A DNA stretch of 34,657 nucleotides from Azospirillum sp. (lineage in GTDB: Bacteria; Pseudomonadota; Alphaproteobacteria; Azospirillales; Azospirillaceae). A model generated the notes under the pieces. It did not search any database, had not been told where the DNA came from, and saw nothing but the letters and a program-made list of their open reading frames with translations. Shown here in pieces: positions 32,232 through 34,657 of the stretch. The position numbers and the translations under genes are program-made. How positions within the stretch are numbered: position 1 is the first letter of the stretch; each line of letters begins with the position of its first letter. Location of the stretch: the NCBI GenBank assembly GCA_027486405.1, contig JAIXPD010000042.1, forward strand, positions 1 to 34,657. The letters are read 5' to 3'.

Positions 32232-33152
32232 TCACACCGCCTCGGGGTGTTCTTCGGGCCGCCAGAGCCAGGCGGCCCCACGGACACCGCTGGAATCGCC
32301 ATGCTTGGCCTGCCGGATCGGTGTGTCGAACCGGTCGGTGAAGGCCCAGCGGGCGATGACCGACGGCAACCGCGCGTACAGGATGGCGGCGTTCGAAACA
32401 CCGCCGCCGAGCACGATCACATCGGGATCCAGCAGGTTGACCACGCTGGTCAACCCACGCCCCAGGCGATCGACCAACCGGTCGACCGTTGCGGCGCAGG
32501 CGGCGTCACCCTCTTGCGCGCGGGTGAAGATGCTGTGGGCGGTCAGCGTCTCGCCGGTCACGCGCTGGTGATCGGCGGCCATCGCCGGGCCGGACAGATG
32601 GGTTTCCAAACAGCCGTGCTTGCCGCAATAGCAGGCCGGGCCGGGCTGTTCGGCCTCGTTGGGCCAGGGCAACGGGTTGTGGCCCCATTCCCCGCCGATG
32701 GCGTTGCGGCCCGACAGCGGTCGGCCGTGGGCGACGATGCCCGCCCCGCATCCGGTGCCGATGATCGCGGCGAAGACCACGCCACACCCGGCCCCGGCCC
32801 CGTCGGCGGCTTCCGACACCGCCAGACAGTTGGCGTCGTTCTCCACCCGCACCGGGCGGCTCAACGCCGCGCTCAGGTCGCGGTCGAGCGGATGGCCGAT
32901 CAGCCAGGTGGAATTGGCGTTCTTCACCAGCCCGGTGGCGGGGGAAATGGCCCCGGGGATGCCGACGCCCACCGTGGCCCGTCCGCCGATTTCGGCCTCC
33001 AGGCTGTGAACCAGCGCGGTGATGGTGGCGATGGTCCCTGCGTAATCGTCGCGCGCCGACGGAACCCGCCGCCGAACCAACGCCGTGCCGTTGCGGTCGA
33101 GGACGATGCCTTCGGTCTTCGTGCCGCCAAGATCAATGCCGATGCGAAACAT
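32232..33152 (-). CDS. mak: Fructokinase, ROK family (Mak type)
   Basis: This 306-residue ROK kinase phosphorylates fructose, and probably mannose or glucose more weakly, with ATP. It closely follows E. coli Mak in block order: RIGIDLGGTKTEGIVLD, VPSARDDYAGTI, ISPATGLVKNANSTWLIG, RVENDANCLAVSEA, AIIGTGCGAG, GEWGHNPLPW, the zinc motif CYCGKHGCLE, NLLDPDVIVLGGG and KHGDSSGVRGAAWLW. ATG 33152 begins directly with the phosphate-binding motif, as usual. The gene is monocistronic and convergent with the GT39 gene. Confidence 0.93.
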   Translation of the reverse strand: MFRIGIDLGGTKTEGIVLDRNGTALVRRRVPSARDDYAGTIATITALVHSLEAEIGGRATVGVGIPGAISPATGLVKNANSTWLIGHPLDRDLSAALSRPVRVENDANCLAVSEAADGAGAGCGVVFAAIIGTGCGAGIVAHGRPLSGRNAIGGEWGHNPLPWPNEAEQPGPACYCGKHGCLETHLSGPAMAADHQRVTGETLTAHSIFTRAQEGDAACAATVDRLVDRLGRGLTSVVNLLDPDVIVLGGGVSNAAILYARLPSVIARWAFTDRFDTPIRQAKHGDSSGVRGAAWLWRPEEHPEAV

Positions 33153-33334
33153 GCCCCAGCATTACCGACGAAGCCGCCCCGCTTCAAGCCATGCTGTGAC
33201 AAAGGAAGCGCGTTGCCACGGCAAAGCAGCGGGACCGGGCAATTCGCTTGGAGCGGTTCGGGCGATGGGGTAGAACGACGCCTTGGCGGACCGCCGCCCG
33301 CCCGTTCAAACGAACCGCGCCACCGGAGCACATG

Positions 33335-34087
33335 ATGAGTCGCCTGCGCGTCGCCCTGACCCCGTCCTCTTCCCCGTTGCGCCGCATGGCCCTGCTGGGT
33401 GCCGTGCTGGCCGCCCCGTTCCTGTCCGGCTCCGCGCTCGCGGCCGACGCCACCACCGCCGCCAAGCCGCCGGTTGCCAAGGCGTCCATCGCCAAGCCGC
33501 AGGCTTGCTACACCCGCAGCGAACACGCGGCGGAGCAGTTGATCCGCATGCACACGGAAATGATGGTGGTCGGCCTGACCTGCAAATCCGTTGTGCCGGA
33601 AAAGAACCCCTTCGGCCTGTATCAGGATTTCTCGATCAAGCACCGCGCCCTGCTGTCCAGCTCGGAAGCGGCGATGATCGGCCATTACAAGAAGACCAGC
33701 GGCTCCAGCGCGACCAAGAATTTCGACTCGTTCCGCACGGAACTGGCGAACGAGATCAGCCGCCGGGCGGCGACCATCGGCATCCCGCAATATTGTGAAT
33801 CCTTTGTGGACCGCTCCAAGGCGGCGGCGAAGGATCTCAGCGCCGACGATCTGCGCGTGTTGACCAGCGACGAAAAGAACGCGGGCCTGTTGCATCTGGC
33901 GAGCAAGCCGCTGTGCGACGTCAAGGTCGTGAGCGTGCCGGACACCAGCCCGTTCCAGGTCGCCCAGGCGGCCCCCTCCACCGCCGCCAAACCCGCCAAG
34001 GCCAACAAGCCCAAGCAGCCGGCGAAGGCTCCGGCCAAGCCCAAGGTGGCCGCCGGGGCGGACGCTCAAACGGTGGCGGCGCGCTGA
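33335..34087 (+). CDS. Secreted protein of unknown function with Lys/Pro/Ala-rich tail
   Basis: This 250-residue protein has a signal peptide: Arg-containing start, then MALLGAVLAAPFLSG and the cleavage site SALA-AD near residue 38. The mature part has four cysteines (in QACYT, LTCKS, QYCES, PLCDV) that could form two disulfides in the periplasm. The tail is rich in Lys, Pro and Ala (KANKPKQPAKAPAKPK) and probably disordered. I know no named family. ATG 33335 is 6 nt after GGAG; the adjacent ATG at 33332 is too close, and an earlier in-frame start at 33248 would destroy the signal peptide. Confidence 0.85.
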   Translation: MSRLRVALTPSSSPLRRMALLGAVLAAPFLSGSALAADATTAAKPPVAKASIAKPQACYTRSEHAAEQLIRMHTEMMVVGLTCKSVVPEKNPFGLYQDFSIKHRALLSSSEAAMIGHYKKTSGSSATKNFDSFRTELANEISRRAATIGIPQYCESFVDRSKAAAKDLSADDLRVLTSDEKNAGLLHLASKPLCDVKVVSVPDTSPFQVAQAAPSTAAKPAKANKPKQPAKAPAKPKVAAGADAQTVAAR

Positions 34088-34428
34088 GGCGCATCCACCC
34101 TTTCTCCGGGTTCCAGTGTGTTGCAAAGGCCCTGTCCGCGATCTGCGGGCGGGGCCTTTCTGCTTTCGGGCCGGTGCAGGACGCATGCGCAACACACAAA
34201 TCTGTCTTGCAAAAATCCACCGGGCTGGTACTACCGGAACACGAGGCGGGCTTGTCTCGGCGCTGTCATCAACGGGTGCCGGGGATGGGCTTGAACAGGA
34301 AAAACCATACCCGTCAATTCCATAGGCGGGTGGACCAGACAGGGGGCTGCTGTTGCGTGATCGGTGTGCCGCGTGTGCCCGTGTCGCCGCATCCTGCCTT
34401 TGCAACGCGCTGAAGGCGGGGTGACGCT
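34088..34428. other. Intergenic region before livH
   Basis: About 340 bp. It starts with a hairpin (34125-34159) likely ending the upstream gene. It continues in less GC-rich sequence with a weak promoter-like pair, TTGCAA at 34207-34212 and TACTAC at 34229-34234 (16-bp spacer), which could serve livH. No coding frame is convincing. Confidence 0.5.
34125..34159 (+). terminator. Hairpin downstream of the secreted-protein gene
   Basis: AAAGGCCC (34125-34132) pairs with GGGCCTTT (34152-34159), with a second inner stem CCGC/GCGG. It begins 38 bp after the stop codon and is followed by CTGCTTTC. This is a reasonable terminator, though the T content is low. Confidence 0.55.
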
Positions 34429-34657
34429 ATGGATTATTTCATACAGCAATTGATCAACGGTCTATCGCTTGGGGCTATTTATGGCCTGATCGCGATTGGC
34501 TACACGATGGTCTACGGGATCATCTGTATGATCGATTCTGCGCACGGCGAGATCTACATGATCGGGTCGTTTGTCGCGTTGATCACGTTTTTGGCGTTGG
34601 GCGCGTTGGGGATCACGTGGGTTCCGTTGGCGCTGGTGGTGATGCTGGCGGCGTCGA
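34429..34657 (+). CDS. livH: Branched-chain amino acid ABC transporter permease LivH, 5' part
   Basis: The first 76 codons are present and the gene continues beyond the window. The frame begins MDYFIQQLINGLSLGAIYGL and continues IAIGYTMVYGIICMIDSAHG and EIYMIGSFVALI, the hallmark N-terminus of LivH-type permeases that form the membrane channel with LivM. AAGGCGGGG precedes the ATG. The first 18 codons use many A/T-ending codons (TAT, ATA, CTA, ATT), less GC-rich than the rest of the window. livM, livG and livF probably follow outside. Confidence 0.93.
   Translation, partial: MDYFIQQLINGLSLGAIYGLIAIGYTMVYGIICMIDSAHGEIYMIGSFVALITFLALGALGITWVPLALVVMLAAS

Overview
The window is about 34.7 kb of GC-rich DNA carrying densely packed, mostly operonic protein genes. 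I saw no rRNA, tRNA, CRISPR array or insertion sequence. The gene set is alphaproteobacterial and fits an Azospirillum-like member of the Rhodospirillales: PmtA-type phospholipid methyltransferase, DctB/DctD, a FixJ-like regulator, CcoG behind an FNR/FixK-type box, a LAB_N lipid A protein and a Mak-type ROK kinase. The placement is inferred from gene content and composition, not from a database search.

Layout. (1) 1-3018, minus strand: the first 9 codons of an unidentified gene, then a galactonate-type sugar-acid operon iclR-dgoK-dgoA, with a perfect 8+5+8 operator-like palindrome upstream of iclR. (2) 3134-13168, minus strand: a nine-gene peptide uptake and breakdown cluster. In transcription order it encodes a MurR/RpiR regulator, D-amino-acid transaminase, a Gsi/Dpp-type ABC importer (fused ATPase, binding protein, two permeases), a P1/DmpA aminopeptidase, a DppA D-aminopeptidase and an isoaspartyl peptidase. 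Together these could import and dismantle peptides with D- or isoaspartyl residues, such as cell-wall stem peptides. (3) 13517-16785, plus strand: a CheY-like protein with an unassigned C-terminal region, then a MerR regulator and a medium-chain acyl-CoA ligase behind tandem palindromic operators.

(4) 16805-18680, minus strand: a FixJ-like protein whose receiver has lost its phosphoacceptor Asp, followed by a strongly diverged RsbT/SpoIIE-type phosphatase. A 42-bp perfect palindrome separates the phosphatase gene from the convergent CoA ligase gene. In-frame 15-bp tandem repeats occur in both of these convergent genes. (5) 19129-23832, minus strand: a DUF6880-type protein, then dctB-dctD without a visible transporter gene. 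(6) 24023-25488, plus strand: pmtA and a hemD-like gene. (7) 25502-29033, minus strand: a possible 55-residue protein, ccoG, a YqaA-type membrane protein, and a helix-turn-helix protein with a long Pro/Ala linker.

(8) 29440-32207, plus strand: a three-gene lipid-linked sugar module (GT2, LAB_N, ArnT-like GT39). (9) 32232-33152, minus strand: mak fructokinase. (10) 33335 to the end, plus strand: a secreted protein of unknown function and the start of livH, cut by the window edge.

The most interesting leads are the D/iso-peptide operon, the pseudo-receiver plus diverged phosphatase pair, the tandem operator in front of the MerR gene, and the cluster of short in-frame tandem repeats around 16.7-17.4 kb.
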